From positions 62,001-126,000 of the forward strand of contig WNDY01000006.1 in assembly GCA_009914555.1 (NCBI GenBank): 64,000 bases of DNA, in the 5' to 3' direction. A model generated the notes under the pieces. That model searched no databases. It worked only from the letters and a program-made list of their open reading frames with translations, and was not told the origin of the DNA. The first letter of the stretch is position 1. Each line of letters opens with the position of its first letter. The translations under genes were made by a program, and so were the position numbers. Below, piece by piece: positions 18,645 through 30,152 of this stretch. Origin of the DNA: Xylophilus sp. GTDB taxonomy: Bacteria; Pseudomonadota; Gammaproteobacteria; Burkholderiales; Burkholderiaceae_C.

Positions 18645-19407
18645 CAGGCTTCCCCCAGGTAGGCCTTGATGACCCGTTCGTCCGCGCGCACCACGTCCGG
18701 CGTGCCGGTGGTGATCGGCCTGCCGTGCTCCATGACGAGCACGCGGTCCGACACGCCCATGACCAAGCCCATGTCGTGCTCGATCAGCAGCACGGCCACG
18801 CCGTGCTCGCGGCGCAGGCGGTCGATCAGGCCAGCCAGGTCGCGCTTTTCCTGCGGATTGAGACCCGCGGCCGGCTCGTCGAGCATCAAGAGGCGCGGCT
18901 TCGTGATCATGCAGCGCGCGATCTCCAGCCGTCGCTGGTGGCCATAGGCCAGGTTGCCAGCCTCGCGGTTGGCGAACGGCAGCAGGCCCAGGAATTCCAG
19001 CCACTGCGCGGCGCGCTCCTGGGCCTGGGATTCGGAGCGGCGGTAGCCCTCGAGGTTCAGCAGCCCCGGCAGCAGCCGGTTCTCGACCTGGGTGTGCTGG
19101 GCGACCAGCAGGTTCTCCAGCACCGTGAGGTTCTTGAACAGCCGCACGTTCTGGAAGGTGCGCACCAGGCCGTGGCGCGCCACCTTGTGGCTCGGCAGGC
19201 CCGCGATCTGCGCGCCGTCGAACCGCACGTCGCCGGCGGTGGGCCGGTAGAAGCCGCCCACGCAGTTGAACACCGTCGTCTTGCCGGCGCCGTTGGGGCC
19301 GATGATGGCGAAGACCTCGTCGCGCAGCACATCGAAGGCCACGCCATCGACGGCCAGCAGGCCGCCAAAGCGCATCGACAGGCCCTGGACCTGAAGCAGG
19401 GCAGCCG

Positions 19408-19411
<4 letters not shown>
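18644..19411 (-). CDS. livG: Branched-chain amino acid ABC transporter ATPase LivG
   Basis: Partner ATPase of LivF. The 255-aa protein has Walker [13 protein letters not shown], the LivG-type motif [16 protein letters not shown] in place of LSGGQ, and Walker [16 protein letters not shown]. It ends IKAYLGEA. It overlaps livM by 4 bp and livF by 1 bp. Confidence 0.95.
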
Positions 19412-21590
<2,179 letters not shown>

Positions 21591-21617
21591 GCGGAAGGTT
21601 CCATGCAAAAGCCCAAA

Positions 21618-21657
21618 GCCGCGCCGCCCGGATCCTCTCGGATCCGGGCGGCGCGGC
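21618..21657 (-). terminator. 18-bp perfect hairpin between livJ and livH
   Basis: Arms at 21618-21635 and 21640-21657 are perfect 18-bp complements (containing CCGCCCGGATCC) with a TCTC loop. On the minus strand the stem is followed by TTTGGGCTTTTGC, a broken T-rich tail. Likely an attenuator or RNA stabiliser giving more binding protein than permease, a common pattern in ABC operons. Confidence 0.7.
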
Positions 21658-21673
21658 GGCAGGCAGGCATTGC

Positions 21674-22798
21674 TTACTTCGTGGCAGGCGTCTTGCTGCC
21701 GTCCTTGTGCCAGTCGAAGACCTGGAAGTCGAACGAATTCAGGTCGCCCTGCCTGTTCCACGAGACCTTGCCGATCGGCGTGTCGAAGCTGTTGGCATGC
21801 AGGTATTTGGCGACCTTGGCGGGGTCGGTGCTGCCCGCGCCCTTGATGCCGTCGGCGATCACCTTGACCGCCGAATACGAGGTCAGCTGGAAGGCGCCGC
21901 CCGGGTTGCGCTTCTTGTCCTTGAACGCCTTGACGACGGCCGCGTTGGCCGCGTTGCCCGAGAAGTCGGCCGGCAGCGTGACCAGCAGACCCTCGACGGC
22001 CGGGCCGGCGATGGCGTTGATGTCGGGGTTGCCCACGCCCTCGGGGCCGAAGAAGCGGGCCTTCACGCCCTGCTCGGCCGCCTGGCGCAGCAGCAGGCCC
22101 AGCTCGGGGTGGTAGCCTCCGTAGTAGACGAAATCGACGCCGGCGCTCTTGAGCTTGGTGATGACGGCCGAGTAGTCGCTTTCGCCGGCGTTGATGCCTT
22201 CGAACAGCGCGACCGGCACGTTGGCCTTCTGCAGGTCGTTGCGCACCGAGGTGGCGATGCCCTGGCCGTAGGACTGCTTGTCGTGCAGGATCGCGACCTT
22301 CTTGGGCTTGACCTTCTCGATGATGAACTTCGCGGCGGCCGGGCCCTGCTGGTCGTCGCGGCCGATGGTGCGGAAGATGAATTCGTAGTGCTTGCCGTCG
22401 GTCAGCGCCGGCGAGGTGGCCGAGGGGGTGACGGCGACCACGCCCTCGTTGTTGTATATCGGTGCGGCGGCGATGGAGGCGCCGGAGCACACGCCGCCCA
22501 CGACGAAGCCGATCTTGTCGTTGACCACGCGGTTGGCCGCGACCGGGCCCTGCTTGGGTTCGCAGCCGTCGTCGATGAAGACCAGTTCGAGCTTCTTGCC
22601 ACCCACGCCGCCGGCCGCGTTGATCTGCTCGACCGCCGTGCTGGCGCCTTCCTTCACCTGGTCGCCGTACTGCGTCAGCGCACCGGCCAGCGGGCCGACG
22701 ACGGCGATCCTGATGTTCTGCGCCTGGGCGGCGGCCGGCAGGGCCAGGGCGGTTGCGAGGCCGAGGGCGGCGGCGAGGGCGGTGCGGCGCAATGCCAT
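21674..22798 (-). CDS. livJ: Branched-chain amino acid ABC transporter substrate-binding protein
   Basis: Periplasmic solute receptor for the adjacent LivHMGF transporter. The 374-aa protein from the ATG at 22798 has a signal peptide ([20 protein letters not shown], cleavage after AQA near residue 25). The mature part is a type I Leu/Ile/Val-binding fold, with [31 protein letters not shown], and [22 protein letters not shown] lies 6 nt before the chosen ATG, while the alternative ATG at 22837 lacks a signal start. The spacer 22799-22971 has a CTCTCG/CGAGAG hairpin at 22892-22907 and no gene. Confidence 0.94.
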   Translation of the reverse strand: MALRRTALAAALGLATALALPAAAQAQNIRIAVVGPLAGALTQYGDQVKEGASTAVEQINAAGGVGGKKLELVFIDDGCEPKQGPVAANRVVNDKIGFVVGGVCSGASIAAAPIYNNEGVVAVTPSATSPALTDGKHYEFIFRTIGRDDQQGPAAAKFIIEKVKPKKVAILHDKQSYGQGIATSVRNDLQKANVPVALFEGINAGESDYSAVITKLKSAGVDFVYYGGYHPELGLLLRQAAEQGVKARFFGPEGVGNPDINAIAGPAVEGLLVTLPADFSGNAANAAVVKAFKDKKRNPGGAFQLTSYSAVKVIADGIKGAGSTDPAKVAKYLHANSFDTPIGKVSWNRQGDLNSFDFQVFDWHKDGSKTPATK

Positions 22799-22971
22799 GT
22801 CTGTCTCTCCCGAAATCGATGAGAAAAGGCGCCACATGTCCTGTACCGGCCACGTACCGGCGCCTGCGAAGTGGCAGCAGCATATCGCATTCTCTCGCCC
22901 GCGAGAGCCCGGTGCCGCTCCGGGAAATCCCCAGCCGCTTGCGCCATCGCAAGGTGGCCGTCAGCCTGCGG

Positions 22972-23949
22972 CTACTTCCTGCGGGCCCGTGGATGGGCGG
23001 CGTCGTAGATCGTGGCCAGGTGCTGGTAGTCGAGCCGCGTGTAGACCTGGGTCGTGGTGATGTTGGCATGGCCCAGCAGCTCCTGCACCGCGCGCAGGTC
23101 GCCGCTGGACTGGAGCAGGTGGCTCGCGAACGAATGGCGCAGCATGTGCGGATGCACCGGCACGGCGAGCCCGGCGCGCGCGCCGCGGCTGCGCAGCCGC
23201 TGCCAGACCGACTGCGCGGTGAGCCGCGTGCCGTGGCGGCCGACGAAGAGCGCCGGCTGCGCGGCCAGGTCCGGCCCGCCGGATTCGGCCCGGCGCAGCA
23301 GCCAGTGCCGCAGCGCAGCCAGCGCCGGCGCGCCCACCGGCACCGCGCGGCGCTTGCTGCCCTTACCGAACACATGGGCCTCGCCGGCTGCCAGGTCGAT
23401 CCAGCCCCGGCCGTCGCGCTGCGCCTCGGCGCTCGCGGCCACGTCGAGCGAGACGATCTCGCCCACGCGCAGGCCGCAGCCGTAGAGCAGCTCGACCATC
23501 GCCGCGTCGCGCGCTTCGAGCCACGGGTCGTCCTCGGCGTCGCGGAAGTCGGCCAGGCCAACGGCCGCGTCCACCGCCAGCGCCTTGGGCAGCGGCTTGG
23601 GCGCCTTGGGCGCGCGCACGCTCTGCACCGGGTTGGCGGCCACCACGCCGGTGCGGCCGAGCCAGGCATAGAAGCCGCGCCAGCCCGAGAGGATCAGCGC
23701 GATGCCGCGCGGGCTGCGGCCGGCCGCATGCATCTGCGCGACGGCGCGGCGCACGTGGGCGGTGTGCAGCCGCTCCAGCGGCAGGCCGGCGGCTTCGGCC
23801 ACGTCGGCGAGGCGGCGCAGGTCGTCGGCATAGAGCGCGACGGTGCGCTCGGCCAGGCGCTTTTCGACGCGCACATACTCCAGGTACTTCTCCGCCAGCG
23901 CGGGCAGCACACGCGCGCTGGCGGGTGATACTCCCCGGTCTTCGCCCAT
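22972..23949 (-). CDS. xerC: Site-specific tyrosine recombinase XerC
   Basis: Resolves chromosome dimers at dif together with XerD at division. The 325-aa protein has an N-terminal SAM-like domain and the catalytic residues R161 (CGLRVGEIVSL), Lys in GKGSKRR, HxxR in HPHMLRHSFASHLL, His in LGHANITTTQVYTRL, and the Tyr nucleophile in the same string. The ATG at 23949 overlaps the DUF484 stop as TGATG. The order dapF-DUF484-xerC matches the conserved proteobacterial operon. Confidence 0.95.
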   Translation of the reverse strand: MGEDRGVSPASARVLPALAEKYLEYVRVEKRLAERTVALYADDLRRLADVAEAAGLPLERLHTAHVRRAVAQMHAAGRSPRGIALILSGWRGFYAWLGRTGVVAANPVQSVRAPKAPKPLPKALAVDAAVGLADFRDAEDDPWLEARDAAMVELLYGCGLRVGEIVSLDVAASAEAQRDGRGWIDLAAGEAHVFGKGSKRRAVPVGAPALAALRHWLLRRAESGGPDLAAQPALFVGRHGTRLTAQSVWQRLRSRGARAGLAVPVHPHMLRHSFASHLLQSSGDLRAVQELLGHANITTTQVYTRLDYQHLATIYDAAHPRARRK

Positions 23950-24668
23950 CAGCGCAAACGCTGGAGGGCCGCGCTCGCGAGCGCGGCCATGCGTTCGAGG
24001 AAGTCGGTGCCGAGGCCGGCGTCGAAGCGCTGCGGGTCGGGCGAGCCGAGCACCAGCAGGCCGAAGGCCGGGCCGGCGCCCGCCGGGTCGTCCCGGGAAC
24101 TGTCGCGCAGCGGCAGCAGCGCCACCGAGCGCGCGGCCGCGCCGTCGGCCAGCCACTGCAGCGGCTCGAAGCCGAGGTTGGCGCCGACGAACGGCGTGGC
24201 CAGCGAGGCGGCGAAGACCTTCACGTCCTCGCTCGCACCCTGGGCGAAGTCGTACTCGCGCCAGCGCTCGGCCACGTCCCACACGCGGAGGGCGGCCTGC
24301 GGCACGTCGAAGCGCGTGCGGATGTCCTCGACGATGCGCACCGGCAGCGCCTGCGGCTCGCGCTCGCGCAGCAGCGCGGCGCTCCACTGCTGCACCTTGT
24401 CGGCGATGGCGGCGTTCTCGCTGCCGTGGCGCACCATCTCGATGATGCGCTGCTCCAGCGTCTTGATCTTCTCGCGCAGCATCTCGGCCTGGCGTTCCTG
24501 CAGGCTCACCGCGCGGTTGCCGTGGGGGCTGGCGATCTGCACGCTGTGCAGCACCTCGGCATGGCGCTCGAAGAAGCCGGCGTTGCTGCTCAGGTAGGCG
24601 GCGATGTCGTCCTCGGTGATCGGCGGGATGTGGCTCGGCGTGTCGTCGTTGTTGTGCTGCTGGGTCAT
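23949..24668 (-). CDS. DUF484 family protein
   Basis: GAF-like protein of unknown function, always found between dapF and xerC in many proteobacteria. The 239-aa product starts [20 protein letters not shown]. It has the DUF484 N-terminal VAAYL-type segment ([20 protein letters not shown]), the [20 protein letters not shown] coiled coil, and a C-terminal GAF-like fold ending with [20 protein letters not shown]. Overlaps dapF by 4 bp and xerC by 1 bp. No catalytic motif seen. Confidence 0.92.
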   Translation of the reverse strand: MTQQHNNDDTPSHIPPITEDDIAAYLSSNAGFFERHAEVLHSVQIASPHGNRAVSLQERQAEMLREKIKTLEQRIIEMVRHGSENAAIADKVQQWSAALLREREPQALPVRIVEDIRTRFDVPQAALRVWDVAERWREYDFAQGASEDVKVFAASLATPFVGANLGFEPLQWLADGAAARSVALLPLRDSSRDDPAGAGPAFGLLVLGSPDPQRFDAGLGTDFLERMAALASAALQRLR

Positions 24669-25537
24669 AGCGTGTCGGGGAGTTCGATCTGGCCGTGGAA
24701 CACGGTGACGGCGGGGCCGGTCATGGAGACCCGCGCATCGCCACCGGCCCAGGAAATGGCGAGCAGGCCGCCGCGCGTGTGCACGTCGACCGTGGCGTCG
24801 AGCAGGCCGAGGCGGATGCCGGCGGCGACCGCGGCGCAGGCGCCGGTGCCGCAGGCCAGCGTCTCGCCGGCGCCGCGTTCGTACACGCGCAGCCTGACGG
24901 TGCGGCGGTCCACGATCTGCAGGAAGCCGGCGTTGACCCGCTTCGGAAAGGCCGGGTGGCGCTCGATGCGCGGGCCGAGCTCGGCCACCAGCGCGGCATC
25001 GACGTCGCCCACGATCTGCACCGCATGCGGGTTGCCCATCGACAGCACCACGACCGGCACGGTGGCCGCGCCCAGCGGCAGCGGCCAGCGCTGCCAGTCG
25101 CCCTGCGGGCCGGCCGGCTCGGGCGCGAGGCCGGCCGGCTCGAACGGCACGCGCGGCAGGTCGAACACCGGCGCGCCCATGTCCACGGTGACGCGGCCGT
25201 CGTCGGTCAGCCGCGGCTCCATCACGCCCGAGAGCGTCTGCACACGCAAGCGCCGCTTGTCCGACAGGCCCTGCTCGCAGACGAAGCGCACGAAGCAGCG
25301 CGCGCCGTTGCCGCACTGCTCCACCTCGCCGCCGTCGGCGTTGTGGATCACGTATTCGAAATCGACGCCCGGAGCCGGCGCGGGCCGCACGCTCAGGACC
25401 TGGTCGGCGCCGACGCCGAAGTGCCGGTCCGCCAGCCGCCGGTAGTGCGCCGGCGTCAGAGGCAGGCGGCCGCGCGTCTCGTCGAGCACGACGAAATCGT
25501 TGCCGGCGCCCTGCATCTTGGTGAATGGGATGAGCAT
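24665..25537 (-). CDS. dapF: Diaminopimelate epimerase DapF
   Basis: Converts LL-DAP to meso-DAP for lysine synthesis and for the stem peptide built by MurE. The 290-aa enzyme from the ATG at 25537 ([20 protein letters not shown]) has both catalytic cysteines: C75 in EQCGNGARC and C229 in ACGTGAC. A TATAAT-like GATAAT ends 7 nt before this ATG, supporting it over the ATG at 25546, which would overlap the hexamer. First gene of the dapF-DUF484-xerC operon. Confidence 0.96.
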   Translation of the reverse strand: MLIPFTKMQGAGNDFVVLDETRGRLPLTPAHYRRLADRHFGVGADQVLSVRPAPAPGVDFEYVIHNADGGEVEQCGNGARCFVRFVCEQGLSDKRRLRVQTLSGVMEPRLTDDGRVTVDMGAPVFDLPRVPFEPAGLAPEPAGPQGDWQRWPLPLGAATVPVVVLSMGNPHAVQIVGDVDAALVAELGPRIERHPAFPKRVNAGFLQIVDRRTVRLRVYERGAGETLACGTGACAAVAAGIRLGLLDATVDVHTRGGLLAISWAGGDARVSMTGPAVTVFHGQIELPDTL

Positions 25538-25544
25538 GGCGCGC

Positions 25545-25550
25545 ATTATC
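25545..25550 (-). promoter_or_regulatory. -10 element giving a leaderless dapF start
   Basis: GATAAT on the minus strand (5/6 match to TATAAT) lies exactly 7 nt before the dapF ATG, placing the expected transcription start on the A of ATG. No ribosome binding site is visible. Confidence 0.5.
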
Positions 25551-25641
25551 CCGTCCGCCTGCCCTCGGCGTCGCGTGCGCGGCGTGCAGACCGCGGCGGC
25601 ACTGCAGATAATCGTCGCAACGCGTTTCAAGTTGTCGAGCC

Positions 25642-27297
25642 ATGCCGCGCCCCAGCCAGCAACTCCTGCCGCCCCACTCCCCCGCCCCGGCACGCGCCGC
25701 CGCCACCGTGGTGCTGCTGCGCGACATGCCCGGCGGCGCCGGGGTGGAGGTGCTGATGACCCGGCGCTCGCACCGGGCGAGCTTCGCACCCAGCGCCTAT
25801 GTCTTCCCCGGCGGCGGCATCGATGCGAGCGATGCCGACCCGGCCACCCACGCGCTGGCCGACCATCGCGAAGACCAGGACGCGCAGCAGCGCACCCAGG
25901 CCATCGCCGCCATCCGCGAGAGCTTCGAGGAACTGGGCGTGCTGCTGGCGCGCGACGCCGACGGCCGCTTTGTCGATGGCGAACGGTTCGCCGGCCTCGA
26001 CCGCACCGCGCCGCTGGCGCCGCAGATTGCCGGACGCGGCTGGCGGCTGGCGGCCGACGCGGTGTTCGTGCTGGCGCGCTGGCTCACCGGGCTTGACCGG
26101 CCGCAGCGCTTCGACGTGCCCTTCCTCGTCGCCCGCATGCCCGAGGGACAGGTGCCGGTGGCCGACGGGTCCGAGCAGTTCGAGCCGGTCTGGGTGCGCC
26201 CGGCCGATGCGCTGGCCCGGCATGCGGCCGGCGGCTTCGAGATGATCTTCCCGACGGTGCGCACGCTGCGCTGGCTGCAGGCGCATGCGGCGGTCGATGC
26301 CGTGATCGCGGCCTGCGCCGGCGGCCGGCCGCTGTGGACCAGCACGCCGCGCGCCGGCCTGCTCGGCGGCAAGGAAGCCCGCTACATGGAGCACGAGCCG
26401 CCCTACGGCGAACTGGTGCTCGCCACGCCCGACGGCCAGGTGCTGCATCCGCTGGACTGGCAGCACGAGCGTCCCGTGCCGCTGCTGAAGAACGTGCAGC
26501 GCCTCACCGTGGGCAACCCTGGCGTGATGACCGGCCCGGGCACCAACAGCTACCTCGTGGGCGACGCGGCCTCGGGCTACCTGGCGATCGATCCCGGCCC
26601 GCTGGACGAGGTGCACCTGCGGCGTCTGCACGACGCGGCCGGCGGCGACATCCGCTGGATCGTCTGCACCCATTCGCACGCCGACCATTCGCCCGGCGCC
26701 GCGCCGCTGGCCGCGCTGGTGGAAAGTGCGGGCCGCCCACGCCCGCCGGTGCTGGGCCTGCCCTCGGCCGACACGGCCCGGCCGGCGAGCTTCTTCCGGC
26801 CCGACCGGGCGCTCGCGCACGGCGAGCGCATCGTGCTCGAAGGCGGCGGCCTCACCCACACGCTGGAGGCGCTGCACACGCCGGGCCATGCGGCCAACCA
26901 CGTGTGCCTGCTGCTGCTGGAGGACGGCCTGCTGTTCAGCGGCGACCACATCTTGAACGGCAGCACCACCGTCATCGACCCGCCGGACGGCGACATGACG
27001 GCCTACCTGGCTTCACTCGACCTGCTGGCCGCCGCCTGCGCGCGGCACGGCGTGGAGTTCATCCTGCCGGCCCACGGCTACGTGCTGGGCCCGGCGCCGC
27101 AGGCCATCGCCGCGCTCAAGGCCCACCGCCTGCAGCGCGAGGCGAAGATCGCCGCGGCCCTGGAGGCGCTGCCCGACGGCACGGTGGACGACTGGGTCGC
27201 CCATGCCTATGCCGATGTGCCCTCGCGCATGTGGCCGGTGGCCGCACGCTCGCTGCTGGCACACGTGCAGCGCATCCGCGCCGGCGCCGTCACTTGA
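25642..27297 (+). CDS. Fusion of Nudix hydrolase and metallo-beta-lactamase-fold hydrolase
   Basis: The 551-aa protein joins two enzymes. Residues 1-230 form a Nudix domain: [13 protein letters not shown], then the Nudix-box helix [17 protein letters not shown]. It may clean up CoA or nucleotide derivatives. Residues about 290-540 form a metallo-beta-lactamase fold with [25 protein letters not shown] and [10 protein letters not shown], plus a C-terminal winged-helix-like tail as in LACTB2-type hydrolases. Substrates unknown. Divergent from dapF; a GATAAT at 25607-25612 is a candidate -10. The 3' end overlaps the convergent azurin gene by 8 bp. Confidence 0.9.
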   Translation: MPRPSQQLLPPHSPAPARAAATVVLLRDMPGGAGVEVLMTRRSHRASFAPSAYVFPGGGIDASDADPATHALADHREDQDAQQRTQAIAAIRESFEELGVLLARDADGRFVDGERFAGLDRTAPLAPQIAGRGWRLAADAVFVLARWLTGLDRPQRFDVPFLVARMPEGQVPVADGSEQFEPVWVRPADALARHAAGGFEMIFPTVRTLRWLQAHAAVDAVIAACAGGRPLWTSTPRAGLLGGKEARYMEHEPPYGELVLATPDGQVLHPLDWQHERPVPLLKNVQRLTVGNPGVMTGPGTNSYLVGDAASGYLAIDPGPLDEVHLRRLHDAAGGDIRWIVCTHSHADHSPGAAPLAALVESAGRPRPPVLGLPSADTARPASFFRPDRALAHGERIVLEGGGLTHTLEALHTPGHAANHVCLLLLEDGLLFSGDHILNGSTTVIDPPDGDMTAYLASLDLLAAACARHGVEFILPAHGYVLGPAPQAIAALKAHRLQREAKIAAALEALPDGTVDDWVAHAYADVPSRMWPVAARSLLAHVQRIRAGAVT

Positions 27298-27757
27298 GGG
27301 TCACGGTGCCCTTCATCAGGGCCGAGTGGCCGGGGAACGAGCAGAAGAAGGCATAGCTCTCCTTCGGCGCCAGCTTGGCCACCGGCACCGGGACGCTGTC
27401 GGACTCGCCGCCGCCGACCAGCTTGGTGTGGGCCACGACGCGGGCGTCGCCGGCCTTGACGTAGTCCTGCGCGGCGCCGGCGGCGATGCCGTCGTTGGCC
27501 ACGGCCTGCAGGTCGGCCGCCTTGGCGATCAGGACGTTGTGGCCCATCGCCGTCTTGGGCAGCTTGCCGGTGTGCCTGAGGGTGAGCTTGAACTGCTTGC
27601 AGCTCTTGTCCACCGCAATGTCCTTGGTGTTGAACTGCATGGCGTCGTTGGCCTCGACCACGGCTTCGCAGGTGGCGGCGAACAGCGGGCCGGCGGCCAA
27701 GGCCAGCAGCGAGGCGGTGACAAGGGTGCGCAGGGAGATGGCGGTCGGAAGAGGCAT
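27290..27757 (-). CDS. azu: Azurin, periplasmic type 1 copper protein
   Basis: Small blue copper electron carrier of the periplasm. The 155-aa precursor from the ATG at 27757 ([20 protein letters not shown]) has a signal peptide cleaved after FAA. The mature cupredoxin keeps the copper ligands: His in MGHNVLI, and Cys, His and Met in [14 protein letters not shown], plus the [15 protein letters not shown] start of azurins. AAGGA lies about 10 nt upstream. An upstream in-frame ATG at 27811 would bury the signal peptide, so I rejected it. Confidence 0.95.
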   Translation of the reverse strand: MPLPTAISLRTLVTASLLALAAGPLFAATCEAVVEANDAMQFNTKDIAVDKSCKQFKLTLRHTGKLPKTAMGHNVLIAKAADLQAVANDGIAAGAAQDYVKAGDARVVAHTKLVGGGESDSVPVPVAKLAPKESYAFFCSFPGHSALMKGTVTLK

Positions 27758-27853
27758 GGTGTCGGTGTCCTTGGAATGCGCCGGTTGGCGTGCATCCATT
27801 GCATGGCGCACCCCCGGTTCGCGCCATGACCTGGGTCAAGTCTTCGCCGGCCC

Positions 27854-27859
27854 TACACT
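27854..27859 (+). promoter_or_regulatory. -10 element just upstream of the pseudouridine synthase gene
   Basis: TACACT lies 9 nt before the ATG at 27869, with GGTCAA about 17 bp further upstream as a weak -35. A leaderless or near-leaderless transcript is implied. Confidence 0.4.
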
Positions 27860-27868
27860 CGGCGGCCC

Positions 27869-28576
27869 ATGACCGACGACGACACCGCCATCCGCCTCGC
27901 CAAGCGCGTGGCCGAACTGCTTTGCTGCTCGCGCCGCGAGGCCGAGCTGTACATCGAGGGCGGCTGGGTGCAGGTGGACGGCCGCGTGGTCGAGGAGCCG
28001 CCCGCGCGCGTGCGCTCCGGCCAGGCCGTGACCGTGGCGCCCGGCGCCCGGCCGCAGCCGATCCCGCCCGCCACGCTGCTGTGGAACCACCGCGCGGGCG
28101 ACCCGATCGCGCTGCCGGCCGATGGGCCGCAGGGCGGGCCGCAGCGCGTGCTGCGCCGCCAGCTGGCCGGGCAGGAATGCGTCGCGCCGCTGGAGCGCGC
28201 GGCCAGCGGGCTGGTCGTCTTCACGCAGGACCACCGCATCGGCCGCCGGCTGGTGGAGGAAGCGGCCCTCGTCGAGCATGAGTTCAACGCCGAGGTGCGC
28301 GGCCGGCCATCGGACGCCGCCCTGCGCGACCTGGCGATGGGCGCGCGGTCGCTGGGCTGCACGGCCTGCAAGGCGAGCGTGAGTTCGCACGGCGACGACG
28401 TGTCGGGCCTGCGGCTGGCGGTCAAGGGCTGGTCCGGCGGCCTGCGCGCCGAACGCTGGTTCCGCGATGCCGGATTGCAGCTGCTGGCGCTGCGCCGCAT
28501 CCGCATCGGCCGCATCCCGCTGGCGGGGCTGGAGCCGGGGCGCTGGCGCTTCCTCGCCGCGCACGAACGGTTCTGA
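27869..28576 (+). CDS. RluF-like RNA pseudouridine synthase with Glu in place of the catalytic Asp
   Basis: The 235-aa product has an N-terminal S4 RNA-binding domain (RLAKRVAELLCCSRREAELY, then IEGGWVQVDGRVV). A body related to the RsuA/RluB/E/F family follows. The family's catalytic motif is normally (R)LDxxSxGL. Here it reads APLERAASGLVVFTQ, so the invariant Asp appears as Glu. Either a divergent subfamily with altered chemistry or a non-catalytic RNA binder. The rest (EHEFNAEVRG, DVSGLRLAVKGW) follows the family pattern. Divergent from azurin. Confidence 0.8.
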   Translation: MTDDDTAIRLAKRVAELLCCSRREAELYIEGGWVQVDGRVVEEPPARVRSGQAVTVAPGARPQPIPPATLLWNHRAGDPIALPADGPQGGPQRVLRRQLAGQECVAPLERAASGLVVFTQDHRIGRRLVEEAALVEHEFNAEVRGRPSDAALRDLAMGARSLGCTACKASVSSHGDDVSGLRLAVKGWSGGLRAERWFRDAGLQLLALRRIRIGRIPLAGLEPGRWRFLAAHERF

Positions 28577-28580
28577 GTTC

Positions 28581-28645
28581 GTATACCCCCCGGGGATATA
28601 TTCCAGTGCGCTTGAATGACAAGCGCTCCGAGGTCATACCCCCCG
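28581..28645. repeat. Palindromic ATACCCC motif pair between pseudouridine synthase and rnpB
   Basis: GTATACCCCCCGGGGATATA (28581-28600) is a near-palindrome 5 bp after the stop codon. CATACCCCCC follows at 28635-28644, just beyond the 3' end of rnpB. Confidence 0.55.
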
Positions 28646-28655
28646 CAAATAAAGT

Positions 28656-29097
28656 GTGAAGCCCACCGATAAGCCGGATTCTGTGCACCGCGGTTGCCCG
28701 CGGCGTGACCGCCATTACTCTGGGCCGGGGGTCGCCCGCCCGGCTCGATGCCACCTACCCGCCGGCTCAGCGGAACCACCTCACAACCGGCCTACTTGGT
28801 GTTGCTGCGCGTAGAGATTGCCCGTTTCACCCCGTGCGGGCCGGCCTGCCATACGGGTGGCTATGCGCTGCCCGGCTCGCGCCGGGAACCGGATGGCTTG
28901 CGCCATCCCGTCGCCAGCTTGCGCCGGCGGCTCATAGAACACCCGAGGGGGCATGGTCCGCGCGGACTCGTCTCTGTTGCTCTGATCCTCACCTCGCGGT
29001 GGGCAGCCGTTAGCTGCTACGCTGTCCTGTGCAGTCCGGACGTTCCTCCAGTGCGGCCTTTCGGCTGATGCACCAGCGGCGGTCTGGCGTGCTTCAC
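28656..29097 (-). ncRNA. rnpB: RNase P RNA, bacterial class A
   Basis: Catalytic RNA that trims 5' leaders from pre-tRNAs. On the minus strand the 5' end GTGAAGC pairs with the 3' end GCTTCAC to make P1. The conserved core is recognisable: GGAGGAACGTCCGGACT near the 5' end (about 29050-29034) and the 3' block ACAGAATCCGGCTTAT then CGGTGGGCTTCAC. Length about 442 nt, somewhat long for the class, so the ends or the variable stems may be off by a few bases. Predicted open frames on the opposite strand are ignored. Confidence 0.95.
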
Positions 29098-29124
29098 GGG
29101 TGGGATTATCGCCGGCTGCGGCCT

Positions 29125-29292
29125 CTACCGGGCCGTCATCGAGAAGATGTTGTAGGCGATGATGCCGAGCGCGCCGAGGATGCCGAGCATCATCAGCGCA
29201 GGGCCCCAGGCGTATTCGCGGGCGGTGAAGCCGACCAGCAGCAGCATGGTGCTGCCGGCGAGGATGAGCATGGTGCCTTCGAACAGGGTCAT
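29125..29292 (-). CDS. Small two-helix membrane protein, 55 aa
   Basis: Not recognised as any named family. The 55-aa product starts MTLFEGTMLILAGSTMLLLV and contains two hydrophobic helices (about residues 6-21 and 30-51) with a short charged turn (TAREYAWG). It sits 35 bp downstream of the IclR-type regulator on the same strand and 27 bp before rnpB. No Shine-Dalgarno sequence. Could be the last cistron of the catabolic operon or a spurious frame; hydrophobicity pattern argues for real. Confidence 0.5.
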   Translation of the reverse strand: MTLFEGTMLILAGSTMLLLVGFTAREYAWGPALMMLGILGALGIIAYNIFSMTAR

Positions 29293-29327
29293 GGCGGGAT
29301 CGGCGGGGCGGTCAAGGACGAGGCGCC

Positions 29328-30107
29328 TCAGCCGGCGGCGCCCAGCCGGCTGCTGATGTCCCGGGCCGCGGCGCGCACCGCGGGGGCGAGTTCGCGCAGG
29401 CGCGCCTCGTCCGAATAGGCATCGGTGCTGGTGACGCTGATCGCGGCGACGACGGTTCCGCTGGCGTCGCGCACCGGCGCGCCCACGCAGAGGATGCCGG
29501 GGATGTTCTCGGCCAGGTCGAGCGCATAGCCCTCGCGCGCGTAGACGGCCATATCGGCGAGCCACGGATCCAGCGCGATGGAAGATGCGCGGCCCAGGCT
29601 CGCGCGCTCGGCCTCGTAGCGCGCACGCCACGCGGGGGCGCCTTCGTCGAGGATCAGCGCCTTGCCCACGCTGGTGGAGCACACCGGCTTGCGCCCGCCG
29701 ATGCGGGTGCTGACCTCGATCGGCCGCTGCCCGCCGATCTTGTCGAGATAGACGACGGCGTCGCCGTCGAGCACGGCGAGATGGACGGTGTCGAGCGTGC
29801 GGGCCGCCAGCGCTTGCAGGTCTGCGCGGGCGACGGTCGTCACCGCCGATTCGCGGTAGGCCAGGAAGCCCAGCTCCATGAGCCGGCTGCCCAGCCGGTA
29901 GCCCTTGCGCGGCTCGAACTGCAGGTAGCGGATCTGCACCAGTGCCGAGGCGAGCCGGTGCGTGGTGCTGAAGGTGACGCCCGTGCGCTCGGAGATCTCG
30001 CGCACCGTGCGGCAGCCCTCGGCCACGGCGCTCACGACGTCGAGGCCGCGAAAGAGGGTCTGGCTGGCAATCTGGCGGGCGGGCGTGTCGGAGGACGGCT
30101 GCGGCAT
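29328..30107 (-). CDS. IclR-family transcriptional regulator
   Basis: Predicted regulator of the adjacent aromatic-catabolism genes. The 259-aa protein has an N-terminal winged helix (TVREISERTGVTFSTTHRLA, about residues 33-52). The C-terminal effector-binding GAF-like domain contains HLAVLDGDAVVYLDKIGGQR and CSTSVGKALILDE, the IclR signature. It follows the MFS gene by 45 bp in the same operon. The likely ligand is an intermediate of the meta-cleavage pathway (inference from neighbours). Confidence 0.92.
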   Translation of the reverse strand: MPQPSSDTPARQIASQTLFRGLDVVSAVAEGCRTVREISERTGVTFSTTHRLASALVQIRYLQFEPRKGYRLGSRLMELGFLAYRESAVTTVARADLQALAARTLDTVHLAVLDGDAVVYLDKIGGQRPIEVSTRIGGRKPVCSTSVGKALILDEGAPAWRARYEAERASLGRASSIALDPWLADMAVYAREGYALDLAENIPGILCVGAPVRDASGTVVAAISVTSTDAYSDEARLRELAPAVRAAARDISSRLGAAG

Positions 30108-30152
30108 GGGTGGCGGGCTGTCGGGCCGCCCGGCCGGGAGGCCCGCCGCGCT

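Noticed and set aside
28700..29068. Plus-strand open frames through the RNase P RNA region
   Set aside because: The region is explained by rnpB on the minus strand with conserved core and P1 pairing.
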